In this document: piece by piece, positions 43,109 through 51,384 of the stretch
Layout: every line of letters starts with the position of its first letter
How positions within the stretch are numbered: the first letter of the stretch is position 1
NCBI GenBank assembly: GCA_947629455.1
Contig: CANRDT010000013.1
Span: forward strand, 1-58,261
Reading direction: 5' to 3'
From: an uncultured Ruminococcus sp.
Lineage (GTDB): Bacteria; Bacillota; Clostridia; Oscillospirales; Ruminococcaceae
DNA length: 58,261 nt
Translations under genes and position numbers: made by a program
The notes under the pieces: generated by a model
What the model was told of the DNA's origin: nothing
Databases searched by the model: none
Seen by the model: the letters and a program-made list of their open reading frames with translations, nothing else

Positions 43109-45064
43109 TTACCCGTTTATCCTCTTGAACACTATAAGCGAGATCGGCGGAATGACCGCGTTTGAGCTTATCGGGAATTTGTTCATCTTTCCCTCCTCGT
43201 TCAGGCGGATATAGTATTTCTCTCTCAGCTCGATATGCCTTTCCTCGGTGTAGGGATTTACGGCTATCAGGAATTTATCACCATTTCCCTCAAGAGTAAA
43301 CACAATAAAGCTGCCGTCGCCGGTATCTTCAAAATTAAGACACGCATCGACCTCCTCTTTGGTGCGCAGACGGAAAAGCGGCGAACTCTTGCGCAGTTTT
43401 ATCAGACTTCTGTAATAATTGAACACGTCGATATTCTCGGCTTTTTCCGCCCATTTCACGGAATTTGTATAGTCGGGAGAATTATAGCTGTTATGATCCA
43501 CCAAAGTGACTTCGTTCACTTCCTCACCGTTTGTCGGTATCCTCGGTTTGGAGCGCAGAAAATCCTGTCCCAGCTGCAAAAACGGCATACCCTGCGACAG
43601 CAGCACCAACGCGCCTGCCAGCTTGTCCATTTTCACACGATCCTGACGGTCGAAATGTTTGGCGCATATGGAAAGCTTATCCCAGAGAGTGTGATTATCG
43701 TGCGCTTCGCAGTAGTTGACCGCCTGATCGGGCTCGAACGCCCAGCACGCCTCGGGAGCATCGTTGAGCTGACGGTGCGGCACCGAGCCTGCTATACCCC
43801 TCTTCAGCGTATGAAAAGCGTTGCGGTTGCCGCTGACATAGCCGATGTCATACGGATTGAACGTTCCGCCCTTGATGGCGTCGCGGATATTGTCGTTGAA
43901 AAGTCCCACTCTTGCGAACTGATATGAATTCCACTTATACGCCAGTCTGTCGGACGAAAGCGGCGATTCTCCGCCCGTCCAGCCCTCTCCGTACATAAGC
44001 AGATGCGGACAATAGCGGTCAAGCTCGTCCCGTATATAGTTGACCGTTTCAATATCATGCAGAGCCATAAGATCAAAGCGGAAACCGTCAAGCTTGTACT
44101 CCTCGGCAAGGAATTTCAAAGAATTTACCATAAATCTGCGGTACATAATGTGATCCGAGGCAGTCTCGTTTCCGCAGCCCGAGCCGTTGGAAAATTTGCC
44201 GTCCTTGTTAAGTCTGTGGTAATAGTAGGGGAAAGACTTGTGAAAAGCCGATTCCTCCGTAAAATATGTGTGATTGTACACCACGTCCATAATAACGCCG
44301 ATACCGTTTTTGTGCAGCGTCATCACAAGCTGCTTGAACTGCGCTATGCGTGCTTCGGGGTCGAACGGGTCGGTGGAATAGGAACCCTCCAGACAGTTGT
44401 AATTCAAAGGGTCGTAGCCCCAGTTGTACTGCGCTTTATCGGGGCGCGACTCGTCCACCGTTGCATAGTCGAACACCGGCAGCAGCTGAACGTGCGTTAT
44501 CCCAAGCTCCTTGAGATGATCGAGGCAGGTGGAAACGTTCTTGTATTTAGTGCCTTTCTTTGTAAAAGCAGTGAATTTTCCCCTGTCCTCGTCGGGAATA
44601 CCGCTGTCAGGGTCGGAGGAAAAATCCCTTATATGACATTCATAGACTATCGCGTCGCAGGCATTTTCACACACCGGGCGCGGCACGCTGTCCCAGCCGG
44701 GAGGATCGAGACTTTTAAGATCTGCGATATATCCCCTCCTGCCGTTTATGCCGCAGGCTCTTGCGTAAATATCCGCCGTTTCATAGCGCGTATTATAATC
44801 AAATTCAAAAGTAAAGGTATAGTACACCCTCTCCACGCGGCGCAAAAGCTCAACATACCACACGCCGCGGTCTATCCTCTCCAAAGGCAGAGTTTCAAGG
44901 CGGTTCTCGCCCTCTCCGCCCAGATAGAGATTCAGATACACCGCCGTCGCAAGCGGCGACCACGTCTTGAAAACGGTCTTGCCGTCGTAGTAGCGCACGC
45001 CGAGATCGTCGCCGTCGTATGCGTTGTCAATATCAAACTGATGATAGTCCGTGATCTTATACAT
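43109..45064 (-). CDS. pulA: Type I pullulanase (glycogen debranching)
   Basis: 651-residue GH13 enzyme hydrolysing alpha-1,6 branches. An N-terminal CBM48-like beta domain (about 15-110) precedes the barrel. The type I signature YNWGYDP (213-219), DVVYNHT (260-266), nucleophile D331 in DGFRFDLM, acid/base E360 in YGEGWTGG and transition-state D456 in EAHDNHT are all present. With no signal peptide it is intracellular and most likely debranches stored glycogen or imported limit dextrins, complementing glgP. AAAGGA precedes ATG. It is monocistronic, followed by a strong terminator. Confidence 0.96.
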   Translation of the reverse strand: MYKITDYHQFDIDNAYDGDDLGVRYYDGKTVFKTWSPLATAVYLNLYLGGEGENRLETLPLERIDRGVWYVELLRRVERVYYTFTFEFDYNTRYETADIYARACGINGRRGYIADLKSLDPPGWDSVPRPVCENACDAIVYECHIRDFSSDPDSGIPDEDRGKFTAFTKKGTKYKNVSTCLDHLKELGITHVQLLPVFDYATVDESRPDKAQYNWGYDPLNYNCLEGSYSTDPFDPEARIAQFKQLVMTLHKNGIGVIMDVVYNHTYFTEESAFHKSFPYYYHRLNKDGKFSNGSGCGNETASDHIMYRRFMVNSLKFLAEEYKLDGFRFDLMALHDIETVNYIRDELDRYCPHLLMYGEGWTGGESPLSSDRLAYKWNSYQFARVGLFNDNIRDAIKGGTFNPYDIGYVSGNRNAFHTLKRGIAGSVPHRQLNDAPEACWAFEPDQAVNYCEAHDNHTLWDKLSICAKHFDRQDRVKMDKLAGALVLLSQGMPFLQLGQDFLRSKPRIPTNGEEVNEVTLVDHNSYNSPDYTNSVKWAEKAENIDVFNYYRSLIKLRKSSPLFRLRTKEEVDACLNFEDTGDGSFIVFTLEGNGDKFLIAVNPYTEERHIELREKYYIRLNEEGKMNKFPISSNAVIPPISLIVFKRING

Positions 45065-45106
45065 TCCGATTTTCCTTTATTTATATATTCTTTTTATTTA
45101 TGCGGA

Positions 45107-45204
45107 GATCAATTTTCGTTTTTACGACAGCCGTTCTTTCCCCCAATGGGAATAACATAACAAAAAAATATTGATATATATTTTGAAAACCGATCTCCGT
45201 ATTC
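45107..45204. repeat. TIR-family element B5 (about 95 bp)
   Basis: CGGAGATCAATTTTCG on the left and GAAAACCGATCTCCG on the right form imperfect inverted ends. The interior has CCCCCAATGGG, the short CCCC/GGGG hairpin recurrent in the window. Confidence 0.6.
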
Positions 45205-45239
45205 ATTTTAATTAATTTTACTTGTTACTTATCAAAGCA

Positions 45240-46184
45240 TTATTTCAGATAAAGCACCGCCGCCGCGATAAGTACCTGTATCAACGCGAATCTGAAAACG
45301 GTCTGTGTATCCGACCAGCCCTTGTTTTTGCGCATATGGTCGTGCAGGGGGGTGCGTATTTTTTCCATAAAGCCGCGTATGCGCAGAAATCTCCTGACCG
45401 AAAGCTTTAAAAGACCGATACCGCCGTCCACGATAAGCACAAGGCAGAGCGGTATAAAGAGCAGGGGGCTGCCCGTTTTCATAGCGCATACCGCCAGAAA
45501 AACTCCGAAAGCGCGCGAGCCGGCATCTCCCATAAGCAGTTTGCTGGGCGACGCGTTGAACCACAGATACGCCATAGTACAGCAAAGCATAATGCTGCAC
45601 ATATCGGTAAAGTACATATCGTCGATGATGAGCGAAAAGCTGTAGACCGACACCATATAAACTGTAGAGCAAAGACCGTCAACGCCGTCAGAGCAGTTGG
45701 TGACGTTTATGCTCGCCCAGACGAGTATCACCGCAAGCGCGCCGTAAAGTACCGGGTGCAGGGCGAATTTATGACCGAAAAGAGCGATCTCGCAGGAATT
45801 ATGTACGATAAAATTGACTGCCGTTGCGATGGCGATACACAGATCGAGCAGACCTTTTTTAAGTTCTCCCCACGGCTTTTCGGCGGCGTCGTCAAGAAAA
45901 CCTGTCATCATGGCGGCGCAGAGCAGCAGCAGATAAATTAGTCTTTCCGCGCTCAGCGGCACAAACAGCGCGGCGCACAGGCAGTACGCGGTGATAAGGA
46001 TAATTCCCGCTCCTCTCGGCTTGCCCTGCGAAAGCTCGCCGTTGACGGCATACTGTCTGCCGTGGTCGCGCGGCAGCGCCGTTCTGAACCATAGTATCGC
46101 CGCAAATGTTATCAGAAAAGAGCAGACCGCCCCTGCGGCTATGATAATATCGTTATTCGTTCTGTCCAGAAGAGCAGAGATCAT
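45240..46184 (-). CDS. MraY-like phospho-N-acetylmuramoyl-pentapeptide transferase family protein
   Basis: 314-residue polytopic membrane enzyme of the PNPT (GT4-like) superfamily, which joins a UMP-linked sugar-phosphate to a polyprenyl phosphate. MraY hallmarks are present: Mg-binding FLDD (96-99), NVTNCSDGVDGL (160-171), LLMGDAGSRAFG (216-227, D220) and PLHDH (279-283, in place of the HHH triad) followed by GWSDTQTVFRF. It could be the lipid I synthase itself or a paralog for another wall polymer. It lies outside any mur/fts gene cluster. ATG 46184 follows AAAGGA; an ATG eight codons earlier has no site. It has its own promoter. Confidence 0.85.
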   Translation of the reverse strand: MISALLDRTNNDIIIAAGAVCSFLITFAAILWFRTALPRDHGRQYAVNGELSQGKPRGAGIILITAYCLCAALFVPLSAERLIYLLLLCAAMMTGFLDDAAEKPWGELKKGLLDLCIAIATAVNFIVHNSCEIALFGHKFALHPVLYGALAVILVWASINVTNCSDGVDGLCSTVYMVSVYSFSLIIDDMYFTDMCSIMLCCTMAYLWFNASPSKLLMGDAGSRAFGVFLAVCAMKTGSPLLFIPLCLVLIVDGGIGLLKLSVRRFLRIRGFMEKIRTPLHDHMRKNKGWSDTQTVFRFALIQVLIAAAVLYLK

Positions 46185-46233
46185 CGGTTCATCGTCCTTT
46201 GCTTTCATTATTTTACCGTAAGCGCACTATTTA

Positions 46234-46262
46234 ATTATACTATATTTAAGCCGAAAATGCAA
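46234..46262 (-). promoter_or_regulatory. Promoter for MraY-like gene
   Basis: Minus strand: TTGCAT (46262-46257), 17-bp spacer, TATAAT (46239-46234). The rest of 46263-46509 shows no gene. Confidence 0.7.
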
Positions 46263-46509
46263 TTTCCCTTTAATCAGCATTTTGCACAAATTTTTCGCTT
46301 TTCTCTTGTCTGTATCATCAACAAAAACGTTCCTATAGAAATATTACTGCCGTCGGGCGCAAAATATACCGCCCTTATCCGCATAACCGCTCCGCCTGCG
46401 GTGAAAATAGTAATGTAAATTCATATTTTTGTATCATTACACGAATTTCAACAGTGATTTTTGTACAAATTCCACTATATGGTTTATAATAATTTGTTGA
46501 AATAGTATC

Positions 46510-46538
46510 TTGAAAAATCTACCGAAATTTAGTATCAT
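46510..46538 (+). promoter_or_regulatory. Weak promoter for acidic lipoprotein gene
   Basis: TTGAAA (46510-46515), 17-bp spacer, TATCAT (46533-46538). Confidence 0.45.
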
Positions 46539-46584
46539 ATTATTAGCAATAACGCTATCTATACTTTTCAGGAGGTTATTTAAA

Positions 46585-47625
46585 ATGAGCATTAAGAAAC
46601 TTGCAGCAATTGCCTGCGCTCTTTCGATGACGACCGCTATGTTTGCGTCCTGCGGAGATTCCGACGAGGGTTCTTCCACAGATACCGCGACGAGCAGCGC
46701 TGCCGCAGCAGATTCCGCTGCCGCTGCTGACAAGGCTGATTCCGCTGCTGATTCTGCTGCCGATTCCGCAGCTGATTCAACTGCCGAGTCGACTGCCGAC
46801 GAGTCCTCCGAGGCTGAAGAGCCTCCCGCCGAGGAATACACCGACGATTTTGAGCAGCTCACCACTTTCAAGGGCTATGACGCATTCCTTATGTACACCG
46901 ACAACGACTGGGGCTGGGGCAACTGGCACGGTCTTGTAGAAAACGACAGCAAGGCTCTTACCGAGGGCGCTTTCGGTATCGACGCCGACATCACAGGTGA
47001 CGGCGAATACACCGTTGCTCTTACCAGAAAGACGATCGAAGGCACGACAGACGTTCCCAACGGCTCAGTCTTTTATGATCCCGACACGGGAGCGCTTTTC
47101 GGAGCGACAGGCGCACAGGTATTCTGCATAGACATCACGGGTATCTGCGACGGTACTACCGACTGGCAGGGCGCTGAATGTGATACAAACCTGCTCAAGG
47201 ACGGCGACGACAACCGCGTAAACTTCGAGACAAAGGGCGACTACAAGGGCACCGAGATCAAAGCCGAGGTAACTTCTATCAAGTGCGACGGCGAAGAGAT
47301 CGAGTTTGACGCGTCCAAGATAGCTACCGGCAATATCGAGAACAACAACAACCGCTGGAGGATAGAGATCTTCAACACCTACGGTGTAAACGCTGCCGAT
47401 CCTGCCGTTGATCCTGCAAACATCGCATTTGAGAACACTCTTGAAGTAACATTCAAGATCGAGGGTCTGGGCGAAGTTGCAGAGCAGGAGAACGTTGCCA
47501 CCAACAAGAGCATTGCTGCTCCCGCAGGCGGCGCAGCCGAGGGCGACGCAGCTGCCGATGATTCCGCTGCTGATGAGTCCGCCGCTGAGGGCGACGCTGC
47601 CGCTGACGAGTCCGCTGCCGAATAA
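46585..47625 (+). CDS. Acidic Ala/Ser/Asp-rich lipoprotein of unknown function
   Basis: 346 residues. Signal peptide with lipobox MFASC (Cys23) and a low-complexity linker of DSAADSAADS-type units (about 28-80). A globular domain (about 85-295) has WGWGNWHG and several GDGEYTV-like beta motifs, reminiscent of a carbohydrate-binding beta-sandwich but not recognised. The tail (about 310-346) again repeats AAEGDAAADES. Both flanks are strongly acidic. AGGAGGT precedes ATG at nine bases, a strong site suggesting high expression. It is monocistronic with a terminator. The repeats are likely surface spacers. Confidence 0.82.
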   Translation: MSIKKLAAIACALSMTTAMFASCGDSDEGSSTDTATSSAAAADSAAAADKADSAADSAADSAADSTAESTADESSEAEEPPAEEYTDDFEQLTTFKGYDAFLMYTDNDWGWGNWHGLVENDSKALTEGAFGIDADITGDGEYTVALTRKTIEGTTDVPNGSVFYDPDTGALFGATGAQVFCIDITGICDGTTDWQGAECDTNLLKDGDDNRVNFETKGDYKGTEIKAEVTSIKCDGEEIEFDASKIATGNIENNNNRWRIEIFNTYGVNAADPAVDPANIAFENTLEVTFKIEGLGEVAEQENVATNKSIAAPAGGAAEGDAAADDSAADESAAEGDAAADESAAE

Positions 47626-47662
47626 TTTTAAGCGCGGCTAATAAGCAATACCGATAACAAAT

Positions 47663-47695
47663 ATACCGGACAGAACATTCTGCCCGGTATTTTTT
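47663..47695 (+). terminator. Terminator of acidic lipoprotein gene
   Basis: ATACCGG (47663-47669) pairs with CCGGTAT (47684-47690), with inner CAGAA/TTCTG, then a T6 run. Confidence 0.85.
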
Positions 47696-47722
47696 GTGCC
47701 GAAAAGTTTTGTTTTTCTCGTT

Positions 47723-49990
47723 TTACTTGTTATAATATGCCCACATCTCGTCATGAACGTAATCGGCGGCTCTAGCGACCTCCTGAAGGCGGTATGCGCT
47801 GACGCGGTTGGTCAGGCAGACGAGCACATACGGATGTTCAGCCTCGATAACGGCGGTGTCGTGGTGGTAATAATCCGTCCAGCCGCACTTTGAATAAACG
47901 GGGTATTTGTAATTCAGACCTATGCGGAAATTGCTCGAGGTGGAATTTGCAAAGCCTTTTCTTACAAAATCGGCATATCTTCCGTTATAGAGATAATCGT
48001 ACATTTGTATCCATTCTCTTGCGGAATCCGCCGCGCTGACTACTCCCCACCTGATACCGCCTCCGACGGAAGTGCGGCAGCCGAGCGAGGAGATAAACTT
48101 GTTATATCCGCTTATGCCGAACTCGTCCTGGAGCATATAGTATCCGCAGTTGTCGCTGTAATCGAAAATGTACTGCATACACTGCTTTATGGTGAACTTT
48201 GTCCCGAACGGATAGCTCTTTATCAGGCTCGAACCGTCGGAAGCGTCGCTCGGTTTAAACGTCAGCTTTTTATTCATAGAGGGCGAACCGTCCTCCATTT
48301 GGTTCAGACAATAAAGCATATAGGGCATTTTCACCGTACTTGCCGTACCGAGATATGTATTTGCGTTATAGCCTATCAGCGCGCCGCTGTCAAGATCGAG
48401 CAGTACAAAGCTTGCAGTACCTCCTAAAGAGCGCAGGGAGTTATGCAGTCGGTTTTTCGCGTAGGCGGACATCTTATATCCCTGAGCGTTTACCGAGGTG
48501 AGATAATCGCGGTTAGTGTAGGAGCTTATCACCGATTCGTAGCTCTTGTTATTGAACGCTCTCGCCTTGACAGGCGCGGAGAAGTTTCCGAACGATACCG
48601 TATAGGGCGTGCGCGAAACGGCGCGTATCTTTAAGTAGTAAGCCTTTCCTTTCGGAAGATTAGTAAGAGTATACTCCGTCGCCGAACCGCTGCCAACGCT
48701 CTTTAGCAGCTTATACGTTCCGTTTTTTGAAGAGCTGTAGTATATCTGATACCCGGTAGCGTTAGAGGTCTTTTGCCAGCCGATTTTCACCTTACTGCGG
48801 TCGGTGTCTTTCACCTTGAAACCGAGCGTCTTGGCAGGCTTTGCGGTGAACTTGTACTTTACCGACTGACTTGTGTATGTTTTTTGGCTGCACACCTTTT
48901 CCGCAACGATCTTATAAGCGCACCTTGCTCCCGGCTGTACGCCCGTTATTTTCAGCGAAGTACCCTTTACCGTCTTATATCTGACATATTTGCAGGCAGA
49001 ATAATCATAGCGGTAGATCGCGTACCTGTCCGCTCCCGTCACCTTTGACCATACCATAGTATAGCCGTCGGCGGTCGCCGAGGAATCTTTCTGTCTGAAA
49101 TCCTTGACGGCGGCAGGCGTGGTAGATGCGTTTGCGTATACCCAGCCGCTGTAGAAATACTTCGAGCCTATCTTTTTATAGCTGCATATGCGGTATTTCT
49201 GCTCCGTTCCGGCAGGGCGGTTTTTGTCGGAGTATCTCTGTACCGACTGCGCAGGCTGACTGATCTTGACCCATTTTTTGGTTTTTGAGTCGTATCTGTG
49301 GATAACGTATCCCGATACCGATGCGGCTTTTTTCCATTCAAGGCGGATAGAATTTGTCACGGAAAGAGTATTTGAAAAATTCTTCGGCGCGGCGACAGTC
49401 GGGGCTTTGATAGTAAAGGTGAGCGTCTTTGTACCCGTGAAATCGCCCTTGCCCTTGACGGTTATCTTTGCCGTTCCGACATTTACGTTATTTGAATATG
49501 AAACGGTGTAGTCTTTATTTTTGACAAGCGTTTTGCCATTATACTTAACTGTCACCGTCGGTGATATTGCCTTTGACGTGTAGGTATATGATCTTGTATA
49601 AGAAAACGAGCAGCTCGTTATTTTTACCGCAAGCGCGGGAATAGTTTCCTCCTCCAAAATTTCTCCGCAGACGGTACATTCCTTATGGCGTTTTCCCGTC
49701 ACGCCCTCCTTTGCTGGCTGATCGACTATCCATTCGCCCGGAGTATGTCCGAGCGCGGGAGGATATTCATAGTATTCTTCACCGCAGGCGCATTTATAAT
49801 AATATTCGCCCGATTCGGTGCAGGTCGGTTCTTTTATCACCTGTTCTTCAAACAAATGTTCGTGTGGCTGCGGCTCGGTTATTTCGGTATCGGGGAGCGA
49901 AGTTTCCTCGGCGCAGACTACGGGCAGCCTGACGGCGCAGCAGCACACCGTCAGGCAAGCGGCGGCGGTAAGTATTCTCAGCAGTTTCAT
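47723..49990 (-). CDS. Secreted beta-lactamase-fold serine hydrolase with MBG and FN3 domains
   Basis: 755 residues. Signal peptide (1-27), a Cys/His-rich domain (42-118) with CxCG pairs, an MBG-like domain (122-195), three FN3-like domains (about 203-290, 295-384, 388-475) and a class A beta-lactamase/PBP-fold domain (about 485-750). Active-site motifs are S551-x-x-K554 (STVKM), S612-D-N614 (YSDN) and K701-C-G703, where KTG or KSG is usual. With SxxK and SDN intact it may be a D-Ala-D-Ala peptidase, esterase or lactamase-like enzyme displayed on the surface. GGAGG precedes ATG. The last domain has no wall-anchor motif. Domain architecture parallels 36450-38570. Confidence 0.88.
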   Translation of the reverse strand: MKLLRILTAAACLTVCCCAVRLPVVCAEETSLPDTEITEPQPHEHLFEEQVIKEPTCTESGEYYYKCACGEEYYEYPPALGHTPGEWIVDQPAKEGVTGKRHKECTVCGEILEEETIPALAVKITSCSFSYTRSYTYTSKAISPTVTVKYNGKTLVKNKDYTVSYSNNVNVGTAKITVKGKGDFTGTKTLTFTIKAPTVAAPKNFSNTLSVTNSIRLEWKKAASVSGYVIHRYDSKTKKWVKISQPAQSVQRYSDKNRPAGTEQKYRICSYKKIGSKYFYSGWVYANASTTPAAVKDFRQKDSSATADGYTMVWSKVTGADRYAIYRYDYSACKYVRYKTVKGTSLKITGVQPGARCAYKIVAEKVCSQKTYTSQSVKYKFTAKPAKTLGFKVKDTDRSKVKIGWQKTSNATGYQIYYSSSKNGTYKLLKSVGSGSATEYTLTNLPKGKAYYLKIRAVSRTPYTVSFGNFSAPVKARAFNNKSYESVISSYTNRDYLTSVNAQGYKMSAYAKNRLHNSLRSLGGTASFVLLDLDSGALIGYNANTYLGTASTVKMPYMLYCLNQMEDGSPSMNKKLTFKPSDASDGSSLIKSYPFGTKFTIKQCMQYIFDYSDNCGYYMLQDEFGISGYNKFISSLGCRTSVGGGIRWGVVSAADSAREWIQMYDYLYNGRYADFVRKGFANSTSSNFRIGLNYKYPVYSKCGWTDYYHHDTAVIEAEHPYVLVCLTNRVSAYRLQEVARAADYVHDEMWAYYNK

Positions 49991-50161
49991 AAAAACCTCC
50001 GTTCAATTAAAAAATTGCCGTTTAACATCGCGTATATTATATCATTATTCAAAAAAATTTTCAACGATTACCGCAGTGCGGCGGTGAACTTCTGCATTTT
50101 GCACATATACGCGGCAAAAAAATAGGTAGAATTTCACATATGACCGCCGTATAAATCACGC

Positions 50162-50341
50162 AATTCAATTTTATCCGCTCATTCCGACAAGATTTTTGTT
50201 ATATTTTCCGCCAAAGGCGGAAAATATAACATTAAATTATTTTTCCTCCGCCGACGGCGGAGGAAAAATAATCCAAAAGTTGATCTGAAGAAGTTAAAGT
50301 ATATTAAAATGCTTATATAAAATTTAAAAATTGATCTGCGG
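50162..50341. mobile_element. TIR-family element B4 flanked by 14-bp direct repeats
   Basis: The element runs from CAATTCAATTTT-like to AAAATTGATCTGCGG and contains TATTTTCCGCC/GGCGGAAAATA and TTATTTTTCCTCCGCC/GGCGGAGGAAAAATAA hairpins. CGTATAAATCACGC is present at both 50148-50161 and 50342-50355. The gap 49991-50458 holds nothing else recognisable. Confidence 0.7.
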
Positions 50342-50458
50342 CGTATAAATCACGCGATGCAGGCAATAATACTGATGTGAGACGGCTGCGCAAAGGCATA
50401 TCCGCGCGGTCGGCTCGGTTTACTAATCGTGCGCATTGCGCAGAAAGGAATGATAAAA

Positions 50459-50665
50459 ATGCTCGACAGGATAGCGCTGCTCCTTCTTATCATCGGCGGC
50501 ATAAACTGGGGACTTATCGGTATATTCCAGTTTGACCTTGTGGCTTTCCTTTTCGGAGGTTCCGCGGCAGTGATAAGCAGGATCGTTTACGTTCTGGTCG
50601 CCATTTCCGCGATCTGGTGCATATCTCTGTTTTTCAGGGATAACGAACTGGTGGAGGCGTCATAG
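50459..50665 (+). CDS. DUF378 family small membrane protein
   Basis: 68 residues with two TM helices (about 4-24 and 36-58). The family motif GGINWGLIGIFQFDLVAFLFG is recognisable in residues 14-34. Function is unknown across the family, which is widespread in Firmicutes. ATG 50459 has AGAAAGGA nine bases upstream; an ATG three codons earlier overlaps the site. It is followed directly by a long hairpin locus at 50682-50781. Confidence 0.85.
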   Translation: MLDRIALLLLIIGGINWGLIGIFQFDLVAFLFGGSAAVISRIVYVLVAISAIWCISLFFRDNELVEAS

Positions 50666-50681
50666 CTTTAAAGCAGGATCA

Positions 50682-50781
50682 TTTGGCATAAGTAAAGGGA
50701 GCCTGGCTGCTTTTTTATACGATCGGGCAGCTGTGGGTTTGCGCCCTGTCGTATGCACAGGCTCTCTTTTCTTATGCCAAA
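50682..50781. ncRNA. Candidate structured RNA: 24-bp extended hairpin
   Basis: Positions 50682-50705 pair with 50758-50781 over 24 positions, with one T-T mismatch and one G-T pair. Inside, ATACGA (50717-50722) pairs with TCGTAT (50749-50754) and GGGC (50725-50728) with GCCC (50743-50746). The locus lies 16 bases after the DUF378 stop. It could be the 3' end of that mRNA, a processed RNA, or a palindromic insertion; the strand is not determined. Confidence 0.45.
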
Positions 50782-50889
50782 ATTTCCCCCATGAGCAATA
50801 TAGCAATATACATATACTGTCAGAATCACCATTTGATCAGTCGCACTGTTGTACAAAATGCCGAAAAATATAAAAATCCGCAAAAACGC

Positions 50890-50918
50890 TTGACAATACT
50901 CGCAAAATACGTTATAAT
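50890..50918 (+). promoter_or_regulatory. Perfect consensus promoter for candidate small RNA
   Basis: TTGACA (50890-50895), 17-bp spacer, TATAAT (50913-50918). A 19-bp perfect palindrome, AATTGAACA-A-TGTTCAATT (50936-50954), lies just downstream, in the position and style of a TetR-family operator or a 5' RNA hairpin. Confidence 0.85.
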
Positions 50919-50924
50919 AAACAC

Positions 50925-51046
50925 GGTGTTAAATTAATTGAACAATGTTCAATTTTAACATCCGTTTTGTTGTCTCCTTTCTTTTGTTCTACACATAGTT
51001 TTTTTATTTGTTTTTCGCAGAGTTTTTTATGCTCTGCACTTTTTTT
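50925..51046 (+). ncRNA. Candidate small RNA with anti-Shine-Dalgarno tract
   Basis: About 120 bases between a perfect promoter and a terminator, with no credible ORF. The 5' part folds as TGTTAAA...TTTAACA around AATTGAAC/GTTCAATT (50927-50960). A pyrimidine-rich single-stranded stretch follows with CTCCTTTCT (50974-50982), matching the 16S rRNA 3' tail and able to pair with GAAAGGAG-type ribosome binding sites. The 3' end is the terminator hairpin. Whether it is transcribed is inference. Confidence 0.6.
51017..51046 (+). terminator. Terminator of candidate small RNA
   Basis: GCAGAG (51017-51022) pairs with CTCTGC (51032-51037), followed by AC and T7 (51040-51046). Confidence 0.75.
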
Positions 51047-51072
51047 ATATTCAAGGGGATAAGTCATATACC

Positions 51073-51324
51073 CATGGAAATCAATTTTATGAGAGTACTT
51101 TTAGCCTAATAATTATACTTTGCTCAGTCAGGCGAGATAAAATGTCAAAAAACTTTATCCGCCCCATTTATAAAGACGGAGCGATATGTACCGTGGACGG
51201 GCGGAAATGCCCCGTCCGGGAGGACCTCCGCCGCAGGCGGAGGAAAAATAATAACACAAAAGTCTGCATTACCAAGTAAAATAAATTAAAATGCTTACAT
51301 AAAATTTAAAAATTGATTTCCGTG
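51073..51324. mobile_element. TIR element B2 (MITE-like) flanked by direct repeats
   Basis: Left end CATGGAAATCAATTTT (51073-51088), right end AAATTGATTTCCGTG (51310-51324). The interior is shared with B1 in reverse orientation, including GGGGCATTTCCGCCC and CTCCGCC hairpins. GTCATATACCC (51063-51073) and GTCGTATACCC (51324-51334) flank it as near-identical direct repeats, suggesting duplication on insertion. Confidence 0.75.
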
Positions 51325-51348
51325 TCGTATACCCCATAAAAGCAAAAG

Positions 51349-51367
51349 CCTCCGCAGCAAGCGGAGG
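51349..51367 (-). terminator. Terminator of Bax-inhibitor-like gene
   Basis: CCTCCGC (51349-51355) pairs with GCGGAGG (51361-51367). On the minus strand it is followed by CTTTTGCTTTT, a weak T-tract. Confidence 0.6.
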
Positions 51368-51384
51368 TTTTTATTATACCCGAT

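Noticed and set aside
46437-46871. Minus-strand Ser/Ala/Glu-rich frame
   Set aside because: It is the antisense of the Ala/Ser/Asp-rich linker of the lipoprotein at 46585.
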